Source: a bacterium (GTDB taxonomy: Bacteria > Planctomycetota > Planctomycetia > Isosphaerales > Isosphaeraceae). Taken from it: a DNA stretch of 64,000 nt. The position numbers and the translations under genes are program-made. The DNA lies in assembly GCA_016125085.1 (NCBI GenBank), contig WGMM01000005.1, positions 1 to 64,000 on the forward strand, written 5' to 3'. A model generated the notes under the pieces. That model searched no databases, was not told the origin of the DNA, and saw only the letters and a program-made list of their open reading frames with translations. Shown one piece after another: positions 42,803 to 51,901 of this stretch. Numbering within the stretch: the stretch's first letter is position 1; every line of letters starts with the position of its first letter.

Positions 42803-44008
42803 TCAATACGTGGGCAAAGTGGAATCGACATCGGAGATCCAGGCGAGAATCCCGCCCGTCAGGTTGTGAAGGTCGCGGAATCCGGCCTCCTGTAGAATCT
42901 CGATCGCTTTCAGGCTGCGCCGGCCGCTCTTGCAATGAACGACGATCTCGCGGCTCTTGTCAAGCTCGCCGAGTCGGCGAGGCAACTCCGGCAAGGGGAT
43001 GACGGTCGAACCGTCCAGGCGGCAGATTTCGATCTCTTCCGGGTTCCGGACGTCAAGCACAAGGAGCGAATCACCACGGCCAAGCCGATCGGACAGCTCT
43101 TTGGGTGACATTTCACGAACCGGGGGCTGTTCGGCAGGTGCGGCGTGCGATGCGGAAGACAGATTGCCGCCCGAGCAGAACGCTTCGTAGTCGATCAGTG
43201 CGGTGATCGACTTGTTCGGCCCGCAGATCGGGCACTTCGGATTCTTGCGGACTTTCATCTCACGGAACGACATATCCAAGGCGTCGTAGAGCATCAGCCG
43301 GCCCTGAAGCGTTCTGCCACGGCCAAGGATGATCTTCACGGTTTCCGTCGCCTGAATCACGCCGATGATGCCGGGAAGAATTCCCAGCACGCCACCTTCG
43401 GCACAATTCGGCACGAGTTCCGCCGGCGGAGGTTCCGGGTAGAGACAGCGGTAACATGGGCCATGCGGCGGGAAGAACACCGTCGCCTGGCCGTCGAATC
43501 GGAAGATCGATCCATAGACGTTCGGCTTGCCAAGAAGCACGCAGGCGTCGTTGACCAGGTAACGTGTCGCGAAATTGTCCGTACCGTCGACGATCACGTC
43601 ATAATCGGCGAACAGCTGCAGGGCATTGTCCGAAGTGATCCTGTCCGTGATCTGGATCACGTTCAGATCAGGATTGAGTGCCGTGAGCTTTTCCGTAGCG
43701 CTCACCACCTTCGGCCGGCCGATGTCTTTCGTGCTGTGGAGAATCTGGCGCTGCAGATTCGATTCGTCGACCGTATCGAAATCGACCAGCCCGAGCGTGC
43801 CGATGCCGGCCGCCGCGAGATAAAAGGCCAGGGGGCTGCCAAGACCGCCCGTACCGACGCAGAGCACTTTCGACGCCTTGAGTCGCTTCTGGCCTTCGAC
43901 GCCCACTTCAGGCATGATCAAATGGCGCGAGTAGCGTTTGATCTCATGTGGCGTCAAAACGGTCGAATCGGCCCTGGAGCCGAGGATATCGATTGCCGGC
44001 GTAGTCAT
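42803..44008 (-). CDS. MoeB/ThiF-like adenylyltransferase fused to rhodanese
   Basis: 401 residues. Residues ~15-270 are an E1-like adenylyltransferase: RYSRHLIMPEVGVEGQKRLK, the nucleotide loop VGTGGLGSPLAFYL, LVDFDTVDESNLQRQILH, and DGTDNFATRYLVNDAC. Zinc cysteines are in CYRCLYPEPPP and CPICG; C in PNCAEGGVLG is the thioester-type cysteine position. A C-terminal rhodanese (~300-400) has LDVRNPEEIEICRLDGSTVI and active-site VVHCKSGRRSLKA. MoeZ/MoeBR proteins activate and sulfurate small sulfur carriers such as MoaD, ThiS or CysO. No moaD/thiS partner lies nearby. It starts 83 bases after the fabF stop on the same strand. Confidence 0.93.
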   Translation of the reverse strand: MTTPAIDILGSRADSTVLTPHEIKRYSRHLIMPEVGVEGQKRLKASKVLCVGTGGLGSPLAFYLAAAGIGTLGLVDFDTVDESNLQRQILHSTKDIGRPKVVSATEKLTALNPDLNVIQITDRITSDNALQLFADYDVIVDGTDNFATRYLVNDACVLLGKPNVYGSIFRFDGQATVFFPPHGPCYRCLYPEPPPAELVPNCAEGGVLGILPGIIGVIQATETVKIILGRGRTLQGRLMLYDALDMSFREMKVRKNPKCPICGPNKSITALIDYEAFCSGGNLSSASHAAPAEQPPVREMSPKELSDRLGRGDSLLVLDVRNPEEIEICRLDGSTVIPLPELPRRLGELDKSREIVVHCKSGRRSLKAIEILQEAGFRDLHNLTGGILAWISDVDSTLPTY

Positions 44009-44091
44009 GTGGGTGAATCCGAAAACCGGAAATGATCGCAGGACGAACGAAGTTCCGACGAAGCGCCGGTTCCGTGCGTCCTGCTCGGTGA

Positions 44092-45333
44092 TCAGGCTTG
44101 AAAGCGGCCGAAAATCAGGCTGGCATTATGCCCGCCGAAGCCGAAGCTGTTCGACATGGCATAGGAGATTCGCGATTTCCGGGCGACGTTAGGGATGTAA
44201 TCCAGATCGCACTCGGGATCGGGGTTCTCGAGATTGATCGTGGGAGGCAGCATGTCGTGACGCATCGCCAGAGCACAGACGATCGCTTCGACCCCGCCGG
44301 AAGCACCCAGGAGGTGCCCCAACTGGCTCTTGGTCGATGATATCTGGAGCTTGCCGGCATGTTCCGCGAAGACCGTTTTCATCGCCCGAGTCTCGGCAAG
44401 ATCGCCCAGACTCGTACTCGTGCCGTGAGCGTTCACGTAATCGATCAACGCAGGAGCCAGATCGGCGTCCGTCAGAGCATTGCTCATCGCGCGGGCTGCG
44501 CCACGACCATGCTCATCCGGTGCGGTGATGTGCGTACCGTCGGCCGACATTCCGTAACCGAGAATTTCGGCGTAAATCGGCGCGTTCCGTTTGACCGCCA
44601 ATTCGGCATCTTCGAGAAGGAGCACCCCGGCACCTTCGGACAGAACGAATCCATCACGATCCCGGTCGAAAGGCCGGCTGGCTTTTTCGGGTGCGTCGTT
44701 ACGCGTCGACAAAGCCCGCATCGCAGCGAATCCGCCCATCCCCATATTGGTGAGGGCCGCTTCGCTGCCTCCCGTGATCATGACGTCCGTCAGCCCGGAT
44801 TTGATCATCCGGTATGCGTCACCGATGGCATTCGCCGCGGAGGCACATGCCGTGGCGATCGCCGAAACCGGTCCCGTCAAACCATAACGAATGGACAAGT
44901 GGCCGCTGCCGGCGTTGACCATGAGTTTCGGAATGGTGAAAGGACTGATTCGCGACGGACCACGCTCGATGAAAATTTTGTGCTGGGCTTCGAATTCGTT
45001 CAGACCCCCGATGCCGGAGCCCAGAATGACCCCGCAGCGATGCGAGGGCAGGGCACCGAAATCGATCCCTGAATCCTTCACGGCCTGATCGCCAGCTGCC
45101 AGTGCGAACTGGACGAAACGATCCAGGTGACGCGATTCTTTCGGGCCGAACAGCTGATCCGGGTGGAAATCCCGGACTTGTCCGGCAAATCGCACCTTGA
45201 AATCCGACACGTCGATCAGGTCGACCGGACCGACGCCACTTTTGCCTTCGTTCAGACCCGACCAGAAGGTGTCGACATCATGCCCCAGGCCCGTGATGAC
45301 GCCGACACCCGTAATGACGACTCTTCGGCTCAT
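44092..45333 (-). CDS. fabF: beta-ketoacyl-ACP synthase II
   Basis: 413 residues. Condenses malonyl-ACP with acyl-ACP in fatty-acid elongation. Catalytic Cys in ATACASAANAIGDAY, His in VNAHGTSTSLGDLAE and His in QLGHLLGASGG are present. GYGMSADGTHITAPDEHGRG and the C-terminal ISYAMSNSFGFGGHNASLIF match the family. Starts 3 bases after acpP, so the two are tightly coupled. Part of plsX-fabD-fabG-acpP-fabF. Length is normal. Confidence 0.97.
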   Translation of the reverse strand: MSRRVVITGVGVITGLGHDVDTFWSGLNEGKSGVGPVDLIDVSDFKVRFAGQVRDFHPDQLFGPKESRHLDRFVQFALAAGDQAVKDSGIDFGALPSHRCGVILGSGIGGLNEFEAQHKIFIERGPSRISPFTIPKLMVNAGSGHLSIRYGLTGPVSAIATACASAANAIGDAYRMIKSGLTDVMITGGSEAALTNMGMGGFAAMRALSTRNDAPEKASRPFDRDRDGFVLSEGAGVLLLEDAELAVKRNAPIYAEILGYGMSADGTHITAPDEHGRGAARAMSNALTDADLAPALIDYVNAHGTSTSLGDLAETRAMKTVFAEHAGKLQISSTKSQLGHLLGASGGVEAIVCALAMRHDMLPPTINLENPDPECDLDYIPNVARKSRISYAMSNSFGFGGHNASLIFGRFQA

Positions 45334-45336
45334 TTT

Positions 45337-45585
45337 TCAGGCACTTTGATGTTCGACGATGTAGTCGATCGCCTGTCCGACCGTCGTGATTTTTTCGGCT
45401 GCATCGTCAGGAATCGTGATACCGAACTCTTCCTCAAGCTCCATCACGAGTTCCACCTGATCGAGAGAATCCGCACCCAGATCGGTGGTGAAAGAAGCCT
45501 CGAGCGTGATCTGATCCTTCGCCACGTTCATCTGCTCGCTCACGATCTCTTTCACTCGAGCCGTGATTTGTTCGACGTTCGCCAC
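45337..45585 (-). CDS. acpP: acyl carrier protein
   Basis: 82 residues, GTG start at 45585 with AGGAG 8 nt upstream. The phosphopantetheine attachment serine sits in [20 protein letters not shown]. Acidic four-helix protein that carries acyl chains for FabD, FabG, FabF. 220 bases separate it from fabG; it may have its own promoter there. Confidence 0.97.
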   Translation of the reverse strand: MANVEQITARVKEIVSEQMNVAKDQITLEASFTTDLGADSLDQVELVMELEEEFGITIPDDAAEKITTVGQAIDYIVEHQSA

Positions 45586-45805
45586 TGTGAAACTCCTCTT
45601 GAGTCGGATCCGGTCGTGATTTCTGCAATAGCGGCTTCAGGCCTCGCCGCGATTTCCTGTGCGATCGTGACGGCATTTCGCGAGAGCGATGACGGTTTTC
45701 ACGGGCTCGCTGGCCGCCAGGGTTCGGACAAAATATCAGTCTTCAGGCAAAATGTCCAGACTACACGATGCACCGAAACCGCGTTCCGGTGCACCGTTCG
45801 CTGCG

Positions 45806-46585
45806 TCAGTAAGACATACCCCCGTCCACGGCGATCACCTGACCGTTCAAATAGCTCGAACCGGGCGAAGCCACCCAGGCGACAGCGTCCGCGATTTCTT
45901 CCGGCTTCCCGAAACGCTTCAGAGGAATCAGCATCATGGCCTTTTCCTTGATGTCGTCCTTCAGAACGGCCGTCATGTCCGTTTCGATGAACCCGGGCGC
46001 GACGGCATTGGACGTCACGTTGCGCCCAGCCAGTTCCTTCGCGAAAACACGCGTCAGTGCGATCACGCCGGCCTTCGCCGCCGAATAATTCGCCTGGCCG
46101 AAGTTGCCCATGATCCCGGAAACGCTCGCAATGTTCACGATCCGGCCATAACGCTGACGCATCATGATCCGGGCCGCGGCGCGGCAGCAATAGAAGACCC
46201 CGTTCAGGTTCGTCTGGATCACGTCGTGCCACTTGTCGTCTTCCATCGCGAAGCCGATGTCGTCGCGCGTGATGCCCGCGTTATTCACGAGGATGTGAAT
46301 CTTGCCGAAGGCCTGTTCCACTTCTCCCATGATCCGATTGACTTCCTCGACCTTCGAAAGGTCGCCCGCGAACGCCTCGGACGTGCCTCCAGCCGCACGG
46401 ATCTCGGCCACCGTACCGGCTTCGAGCTTCTCCTTGTTCGTCGCGACGCAGCCGACCGCAGCACCGCACGAAGCCAGATGCAGGGCGATTGCCCTGCCGA
46501 TGCCCCGCGATGCGCCAGTGACCACCGCCACCTGGCCGGTCAGGTCCACTTTCGTAGGTTTGTAGCCGATCGTTTCCTTCGCCAT
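45806..46585 (-). CDS. fabG: 3-oxoacyl-ACP reductase
   Basis: 259 residues. NADPH-binding TGASRGIGRAIALHLASCGA, NNAGITRDDIGFAMEDDKW, and catalytic Ser-Tyr-Lys in NIASVSGIMGNFGQANYSAA KAG (Ser, then YSAAK). C-terminal VAWVASPGSSYLNGQVIAVD is the usual end. Reduces 3-ketoacyl-ACP to 3-hydroxyacyl-ACP. It follows fabD by 56 bases. Confidence 0.96.
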   Translation of the reverse strand: MAKETIGYKPTKVDLTGQVAVVTGASRGIGRAIALHLASCGAAVGCVATNKEKLEAGTVAEIRAAGGTSEAFAGDLSKVEEVNRIMGEVEQAFGKIHILVNNAGITRDDIGFAMEDDKWHDVIQTNLNGVFYCCRAAARIMMRQRYGRIVNIASVSGIMGNFGQANYSAAKAGVIALTRVFAKELAGRNVTSNAVAPGFIETDMTAVLKDDIKEKAMMLIPLKRFGKPEEIADAVAWVASPGSSYLNGQVIAVDGGMSY

Positions 46586-46641
46586 CGTGTTTCCTTCGCT
46601 GTCTCTGGTCGTTAACCGAAACCTCTACCTGCCCTATGCCC

Positions 46642-47571
46642 TTATCGAGCCGGAATCGCTTCGCAAGGCGTTTTTCTGTCGATCCGCTTCATCAGCCCCG
46701 TGAGTACACGCCCCGGGCCGATTTCGTAGTAGCTGTCGAACCCGTCGGCCATCATCTTCCGTACGCATCCTTCCCAGAGGACGCTGCCGGTCACCTGGTC
46801 GACCAGTCGCTGACGAATCCCGTCAGGATCGGAATGCACGGTGGTGTCGACGTTGGCATAGACCGGAATCCGTGAAGGTACGATCGTCGCACCGGCCAGC
46901 ACTTCAGCCAGGCGCTCGTCAGCCGGTTTCATCAGCGGGCTGTGAAACGCACCTGCCACTGCGAGCGGGATGACCTTCATGGCACCGGCTTCGAGGGCAG
47001 GGGCTTCCAGGGACGCAAGTGCCGGCTTCTCACCCGAGACGACGATATTGCCTGGCCCGAGCATATTGGCTTTCCAGAGTCGGCCGATCGGTGCCAGGCT
47101 GGCGATCACCGCGTCCACCTTCGCTTCATCGAGCCCGAGAATGCTCGACATTCCGCTGGGTGTCGCCACGGCGGCGGCCTGCATCAGCTGGCCCCGCTTG
47201 CGAACGACGCGCAGAGCCGTTTCGAAGTCGATCGAGCCCGCGAACACAAGGGCCGTGTATTCGCCGAGACTCAATCCCGCGGCCCCGGCGGCGGATTCGA
47301 CCAGTTCCGGGCGCGTCGCCTTCAAGCTTTCCAGGGCGGCCAGGCTGGCCACGAAAATCGCTGGCTGACTGATATCCGTGGCTTCCAGCGTCTCGGCAGG
47401 CCCCTCGAAGCAGACCGTTTTCAGGTCGAATCCCAGAACGGCCTCTGCCCGGTCGAAAAGATCGCGTACGGCGGGCAGTTCGGCATGAAGTTCCTTGCAC
47501 ATGCCGACGAACTGAGCGCCCTGGCCAGGGAACAGAAATGCCACTTTTTTCGTTTCGGATGGTCCGGACAT
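46642..47571 (-). CDS. fabD: malonyl-CoA:ACP transacylase
   Basis: 309 residues. LFPGQGAQFVGMCKEL opens the protein, the catalytic Ser is in GLSLGEYTALVFAG, and the catalytic His in AGAFHSPLMKPA. Transfers malonyl from CoA to ACP. It is 131 bases downstream of plsX; the fabH gene that often sits between plsX and fabD is not present. Confidence 0.96.
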   Translation of the reverse strand: MSGPSETKKVAFLFPGQGAQFVGMCKELHAELPAVRDLFDRAEAVLGFDLKTVCFEGPAETLEATDISQPAIFVASLAALESLKATRPELVESAAGAAGLSLGEYTALVFAGSIDFETALRVVRKRGQLMQAAAVATPSGMSSILGLDEAKVDAVIASLAPIGRLWKANMLGPGNIVVSGEKPALASLEAPALEAGAMKVIPLAVAGAFHSPLMKPADERLAEVLAGATIVPSRIPVYANVDTTVHSDPDGIRQRLVDQVTGSVLWEGCVRKMMADGFDSYYEIGPGRVLTGLMKRIDRKTPCEAIPAR

Positions 47572-47702
47572 CGGATCGATGAGCCTCGTTCGTGTTACGG
47601 CGAATCAGCGGTTCGAAAGAGCGATACTCAGGAGAGTGCGCAGGCAGCCCGAATCATGACGGATGCGGCCCCGGAACCTCGGGAGAGAAGGCGGAATCCG
47701 AA

Positions 47703-48746
47703 TCAGGGATTTTCGCCACGCGGGGCAGAATGTGACAGTATCTGAAGGATTTCGTCGTTCAGGCCGGAACGGCCGAAATTCACGGCCACCCGCAGCGCGT
47801 TTCGGATCGCTCGATCGTCCGAGCTGCCGTGACAGATGATACACGCACCCCTGATGCCCAGCAGCGGGGCACCGCCGAATTCCCGGTATTCGTACCTGCG
47901 CTTGAGTTCGCCCAGCCCCTGGGCGACTTTGGCGGCGGATTCCGGCGGCAGCTCGACCATCAGCCGGGCCATGGATTCCTTCAGCGCCGAGAACAGGAAC
48001 TCGACAGCCCCTTCGCCACCTTTCAGCAGGATGTTGCCCGTGAAGCCTTCGCAGACGATCACCCGGGCATGACCTTCGTAAACGTCGCGACCTTCGACAT
48101 TGCCGTAGAACATTCCGGCATGCGGCCCGTTCAGGAACAGTTCCCTTGTCGCACGAACCAGGTCGTTGCCTTTGTCGTCCTCGGAGCCGACGTTCAGAAG
48201 GCCGATTTTCGGATCCGTCACGCCCAGAATCTTGCGGGCGTAGACCGAACCCATCAGACCATATTGATAAAGGTCTTCGGGCTTGGGTGCCATGTTCGCG
48301 CCGACGTCGACCAGCACGACAGGCCCGGCGTTCGAAGGAAAAATCGCGGCAATACCAGGCCGGCGCACGCCAGGAATGAACATCTTGGCGTTGAAAAGCC
48401 CTGATGCGACCATCGCCCCGGTGTTACCGGCGGAAACGACGGCCTCGACCTGCCCGGCGGCAAGCAGCCCCCAGCATTTGGAAATCGAATTGTCTCGCTT
48501 CGACCGCAGGGCTTCGACAGGCTTGTCTTCCATACCGACGACATCCGCGGCATGAACGATCGTCAGCCGGTCGCGATGCACCATGACGCCCGAATCCGCC
48601 AGCGCGTCCAGTTCTTCCTGAACACGGGCTTCCTGACCTACGAGAAAGACCACCAGTTCCGGCATGTCTGCGACGGCCTGCACCGCTCCTGACACGATCG
48701 GTCCGGGAGCGAAATCGCCACCCATGGCGTCCAGCGCGATTCTCAT
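47703..48746 (-). CDS. plsX: phosphate acyltransferase PlsX
   Basis: 347 residues. Starts MRIALDAMGGDFAPGPIVSG, the family hallmark, and has STGNTGA-like VSAGNTGAMVASGLFNAKMF and KGGEGAVEFLFSALKESM. Makes acyl-phosphate from acyl-ACP for phospholipid synthesis. First gene of the plsX-fab cluster. rpmF, usual upstream neighbour, is not found. A good promoter lies ~75 nt upstream. Confidence 0.96.
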   Translation of the reverse strand: MRIALDAMGGDFAPGPIVSGAVQAVADMPELVVFLVGQEARVQEELDALADSGVMVHRDRLTIVHAADVVGMEDKPVEALRSKRDNSISKCWGLLAAGQVEAVVSAGNTGAMVASGLFNAKMFIPGVRRPGIAAIFPSNAGPVVLVDVGANMAPKPEDLYQYGLMGSVYARKILGVTDPKIGLLNVGSEDDKGNDLVRATRELFLNGPHAGMFYGNVEGRDVYEGHARVIVCEGFTGNILLKGGEGAVEFLFSALKESMARLMVELPPESAAKVAQGLGELKRRYEYREFGGAPLLGIRGACIICHGSSDDRAIRNALRVAVNFGRSGLNDEILQILSHSAPRGENP

Positions 48747-48820
48747 GATGGAGGTTCTCTCGATGCGGCTTCGTTCGCGGAATCGCGAAACCCTTACGGA
48801 ACAGGTACGAGTTGAGGATT

Positions 48821-48850
48821 ATCCTAGGGAACGAAGTCGAAGCGTGTCAA
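48821..48850 (-). promoter_or_regulatory. candidate sigma70-type promoter of plsX-fab operon
   Basis: Minus strand: perfect TTGACA (complement of 48845-48850), 18-nt spacer, then TAGGAT (complement of 48821-48826), a 4/6 match to TATAAT. It lies 75-100 nt upstream of the plsX start, right for transcription of the fab cluster. Confidence 0.6.
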
Positions 48851-48967
48851 TGATACCGGCTTCGACAGTGCGGAGGCGAAGCCGGATTGTCGTTGTCTGC
48901 CCCTCGCCGGCGTTCCGAATCTTCTGTTTCGAGCGATGCTTCCATGGCTCCGGTCGGAGTCTCGCTC

Positions 48968-50272
48968 TTACGCGACGCGATCCTTCGATGCCGAATTCTT
49001 TCGCATGAACTGAGCCCGCCAGGCCAATTGCTTGGGCTGAAGGTTCGGGCGGAACATCATCATCAGGAGCAGCGGCTGATAGAGCAGAATCAGCGTACCG
49101 CCTTTTTCGAGATACCAGAACTGGCTTGCGATCAGCATGGCCGACGAGATCGAAATCAATTCGCCGAGATGTTTTTCGAGTGGCCAGATCATGGCTCCGA
49201 AAGCGAGAAGTACATAAGCGACGACGATCGGCAGGCGATAACTGGGGTCGACGCCGTTCCATAAGCTCGAACTGACAGGCGTTTCCCGGTCGAAGAGCAG
49301 GCCGGTCTCCGTAAGGCTGCGAGCGCCCAGGGAACGTGCCCAGGTCGCGAAATCAGGTATGTCCATCCCGATCAGTGCCGAAATGAGCACGAGCGTCAAC
49401 GAAGCGAGCACGAACCGCCAGCGCTTTCGCCCTTTGTAGTAGCCGACCCAGACCGGAAGAATGCCCAGGCATGCCGGCATCCAGCCCGCTGCCAGGCCGA
49501 TCAGCAGGCCGGTGATCCAGGGCAGCTTGTGCAGCGCGACCGCCGCCGTGATCAGCGCCGCGGGGAAAGCCTGACCGCTGTCGACCAGCGCAATGCGAGT
49601 GTAGGGCAGGATCACGTAGGCGACCGCTGCGGAAATGCCTGTCACCGGCCTCAGGAAATGACGCCAGCCGATGAGGATCAGACACGTCACGATCGAAATG
49701 TGACTCAACGTCGCCAGGATCCTCGACAGGATCACGGTCGTGGAGTTCGATTTGAGCTGGGAAGGCAGGGGGGTCGCGTCGATCACGGCCTTGCCGACGT
49801 CGTCCAGTGGCTTGACGGCGATGTTTCTCGATGCTTCCTCCGCCTGTTTCTCGGAAGGCTTCATACCGCTTTCCGCAGGGTTTCGGTCAACCCCGGCACC
49901 GACCGGAAGGCTCACGGTCTCGACCGCCAGGAGAATCAGTACGCCGATCCCGAGGAACGAAAGCCCGGCAGGGTTCAGGTTCGGCTCCAGAAGTGGCCGA
50001 CGGCCCAGGCCGATATCGGCCAGGCACCGGATCAGCCAGAGCAGGGAACCGCCCATCAGTAGGCAATAGGGGACGAACGAGTTCGAAGTCTGGTCGGAAT
50101 TGGCCACCAGGATCATGATTCCAGGGGCCAGTGCGAACAGCAGGAACAGGTCAAGATTGCGAAGACTGAAAACACGACTGAACTTGAAGAACAGCGTCAT
50201 CAACGACAACAGCGACAGGATCATCCAGATCTCACCGCTGAGTCCGAGATCGCCGACCAGTGAGCCTGTCAC
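48968..50272 (-). CDS. polytopic membrane protein of unknown function
   Basis: 434 residues from a GTG at 50272 with AGGTCAGG just upstream; the frame is open to 50800 only through rnc antisense sequence and is rejected. About 10 membrane segments, e.g. LSLLSLMTLFFKFSRVF, NLDLFLLFALAPGIMILVAN, SLLWLIRCLADIGL, and a cytoplasmic or periplasmic loop near 120-165 (NPAESGMKPSEKQAEEASRN). C-terminal FRPNLQPKQLAWRAQFMRKN. No family recognised; it could be a DUF-type membrane protein common to planctomycetes. Placed between plsX and rnc, both on the same strand. Confidence 0.65.
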   Translation of the reverse strand: MTGSLVGDLGLSGEIWMILSLLSLMTLFFKFSRVFSLRNLDLFLLFALAPGIMILVANSDQTSNSFVPYCLLMGGSLLWLIRCLADIGLGRRPLLEPNLNPAGLSFLGIGVLILLAVETVSLPVGAGVDRNPAESGMKPSEKQAEEASRNIAVKPLDDVGKAVIDATPLPSQLKSNSTTVILSRILATLSHISIVTCLILIGWRHFLRPVTGISAAVAYVILPYTRIALVDSGQAFPAALITAAVALHKLPWITGLLIGLAAGWMPACLGILPVWVGYYKGRKRWRFVLASLTLVLISALIGMDIPDFATWARSLGARSLTETGLLFDRETPVSSSLWNGVDPSYRLPIVVAYVLLAFGAMIWPLEKHLGELISISSAMLIASQFWYLEKGGTLILLYQPLLLMMMFRPNLQPKQLAWRAQFMRKNSASKDRVA

Positions 50273-50352
50273 GAACCTGACCTTTCTATCACGGACCCGA
50301 GATCCGTCGATCTGGCCATGACACCGGATGGAGCCGATCCGCCTGAACCGGT

Positions 50353-51141
50353 TCAGGACATGGCTGTTTCCAGCGAAATTGCTTCGAGCGCGTTTTTCGC
50401 GGCCAGCTGTTCCGCATCTTTCTTGTTGGCACCCCACGCGGGTTCGTACTGCCGTGCACCGATTCGCGCCGCGACGAGAAATGACTTCAGGTGATCCGGC
50501 CCCTTCTCCTCGATGAGGACATATGTCGGGGTGCGGCCGAACTGCTTCTGGGAAAGCTGCTGAAGCATGCTCTTGTAGTTCGCGCCGACATGCCCGGAAA
50601 CCGTGGCCTCGACTTCCTTTTCCATATGAAGCACGACGACTTCCCGGGCGGCGTCGAAACCCGCGTCCAGAAACACCGCGGCCACCAGGCTTTCGAACAT
50701 GTCCGCCAGCACGGATTCCGGCGCGCTGTCCGCCGGGCCCATACCCTTGCCCAGCACAAGAAACCGATCCAGCCCCAGCTTGCGCGAGATTCGCGCGCAT
50801 GTCCGGCGCGAGACGACGGCGGATTTGACGCGCGTCAGATCTCCCTCGAGATATTCCGGATACCGGTCATAGAGCAGGGAGCAGATCACGGCTCCCAGGA
50901 TCGCGTCGCCGAGAAACTCGAGCCGCTCGTTCGAAGCCAGGCGGCTGTCCGCACCGGACGCATGGATCAGGGCAGCCCGAAGGATCGAGACGTCGCGGAA
51001 TCGATGCCCGAACGATCGTTGACATTCGTCCAGAAGCGGATCCGCTTCGGTTTCGAAATGGGGGCTCGTTGATTCCTCTTCGGGAACGACCATGTCCGGC
51101 AATGTCTCGGAAATCGCTTGACAATCGGGTCCGGCTATCAC
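50353..51141 (-). CDS. rnc: ribonuclease III
   Basis: 262 residues (or 246 from an internal Met at 51093). RNase III signature ASNERLEFLGDAILGAVICS, helical partner ALIHASGADSRLASNE, and VLADMFESLVAAVFLDAGFD with the acidic cluster. C-terminal double-stranded-RNA-binding domain: YKSMLQQLSQKQFGRTPTYV, EEKGPDHLKSFLVAARIGAR, ANKKDAEQLAAKNALE. Processes rRNA and structured mRNA. Divergent from efpL, with ~140 bases between. Confidence 0.95.
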   Translation of the reverse strand: MIAGPDCQAISETLPDMVVPEEESTSPHFETEADPLLDECQRSFGHRFRDVSILRAALIHASGADSRLASNERLEFLGDAILGAVICSLLYDRYPEYLEGDLTRVKSAVVSRRTCARISRKLGLDRFLVLGKGMGPADSAPESVLADMFESLVAAVFLDAGFDAAREVVVLHMEKEVEATVSGHVGANYKSMLQQLSQKQFGRTPTYVLIEEKGPDHLKSFLVAARIGARQYEPAWGANKKDAEQLAAKNALEAISLETAMS

Positions 51142-51279
51142 TTAGACTGGCCAGATGATACGTTATCGGCGCGGCACGAATCAAGCGGATTCGTCGCAAA
51201 CGGAAACCTGACGGATCCGGGTTTTCCCTGGCGAGTTCGGCCGTCCTGAGAATTCCCGCAAGTCAAGAGATCAGCACAA

Positions 51280-51852
51280 GTGGTCCCAGCAAAAGATTTC
51301 GTCAAGCGTATGGTCGTCGAGATCGACGGTCACCCCCATATCATCGAGCATATCACCGTTCAGACTCCCTCCGCACGGGGTGCCGCGACACTTTACAAGA
51401 TCGCCGCGCGGAATCTCAAAACGAGATCGCGTGTCGAAAAGTCCTTCCGCGGTACCGACTCGCTGCCTGAAAGCCGCTTCGAAAAACGCCCGATTCAGTA
51501 TCTTTATCGAGACGGCGACCAGATCATTTTCATGGACGAAACGACTTACGACCAGTTCACCCTGCCGGCCGCCGATCTGTCCGAGCAACTGCCCTACATG
51601 ACCGAAAACATGGCCGGGCTCGAAGCCTTGCTCGTGGACGAGCAGCCCATCGCGATCTCGATCCCCGATACCGTCGATCTGCTGATCGTCGAAACGGCAC
51701 CGGGCGTGCGCGGCAATTCCGCGACGGGCCGCACCAAGCCCGCGACTCTTTCGACCGGTCATACGATTCAGGTGCCTGAGCACCTCGAAAACGAAACGCT
51801 CGTCAAAATCGACACCCGGACAGGCGAATACCTCGGCCGAGTGACGAGCTGA
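51280..51852 (+). CDS. efpL: EF-P paralogue EfpL (YeiP family)
   Basis: 190 residues, GTG at 51280. The loop that in canonical EF-P carries the modified Lys/Arg reads VQTPSARGAATLYKIAARNL, matching the YeiP/EfpL form (TPSARGAATLYK) rather than EF-P's KPGKGQAF. Other matches: YRDGDQIIFMDETTYDQF, VDLLIVETAPGVRGNSATG, KPATLSTGHTIQVPEHL. EfpL eases translation of certain proline and non-proline arrest motifs; the loop Arg here would not need EpmA-type lysylation. No canonical efp is seen in this window, which is not informative about the genome. Convergent with the MMPL gene. Confidence 0.9.
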   Translation: MVPAKDFVKRMVVEIDGHPHIIEHITVQTPSARGAATLYKIAARNLKTRSRVEKSFRGTDSLPESRFEKRPIQYLYRDGDQIIFMDETTYDQFTLPAADLSEQLPYMTENMAGLEALLVDEQPIAISIPDTVDLLIVETAPGVRGNSATGRTKPATLSTGHTIQVPEHLENETLVKIDTRTGEYLGRVTS

Positions 51853-51901
51853 ACCGCCACGCTCCAGGTTCGCGAAGCCGCCGATCACTCCGGGTTCACT
51901 C

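Noticed and set aside
48747..48967. Possible rpmF upstream of plsX
   Set aside because: No short ORF with the L32 N-terminus or cysteine pairs on the minus strand.
50273..50800. N-terminal extension of the membrane protein
   Set aside because: The extra sequence is rnc read in another frame (low-complexity Gly/Arg/Ser); a GTG with a good ribosome site at 50272 explains the start.
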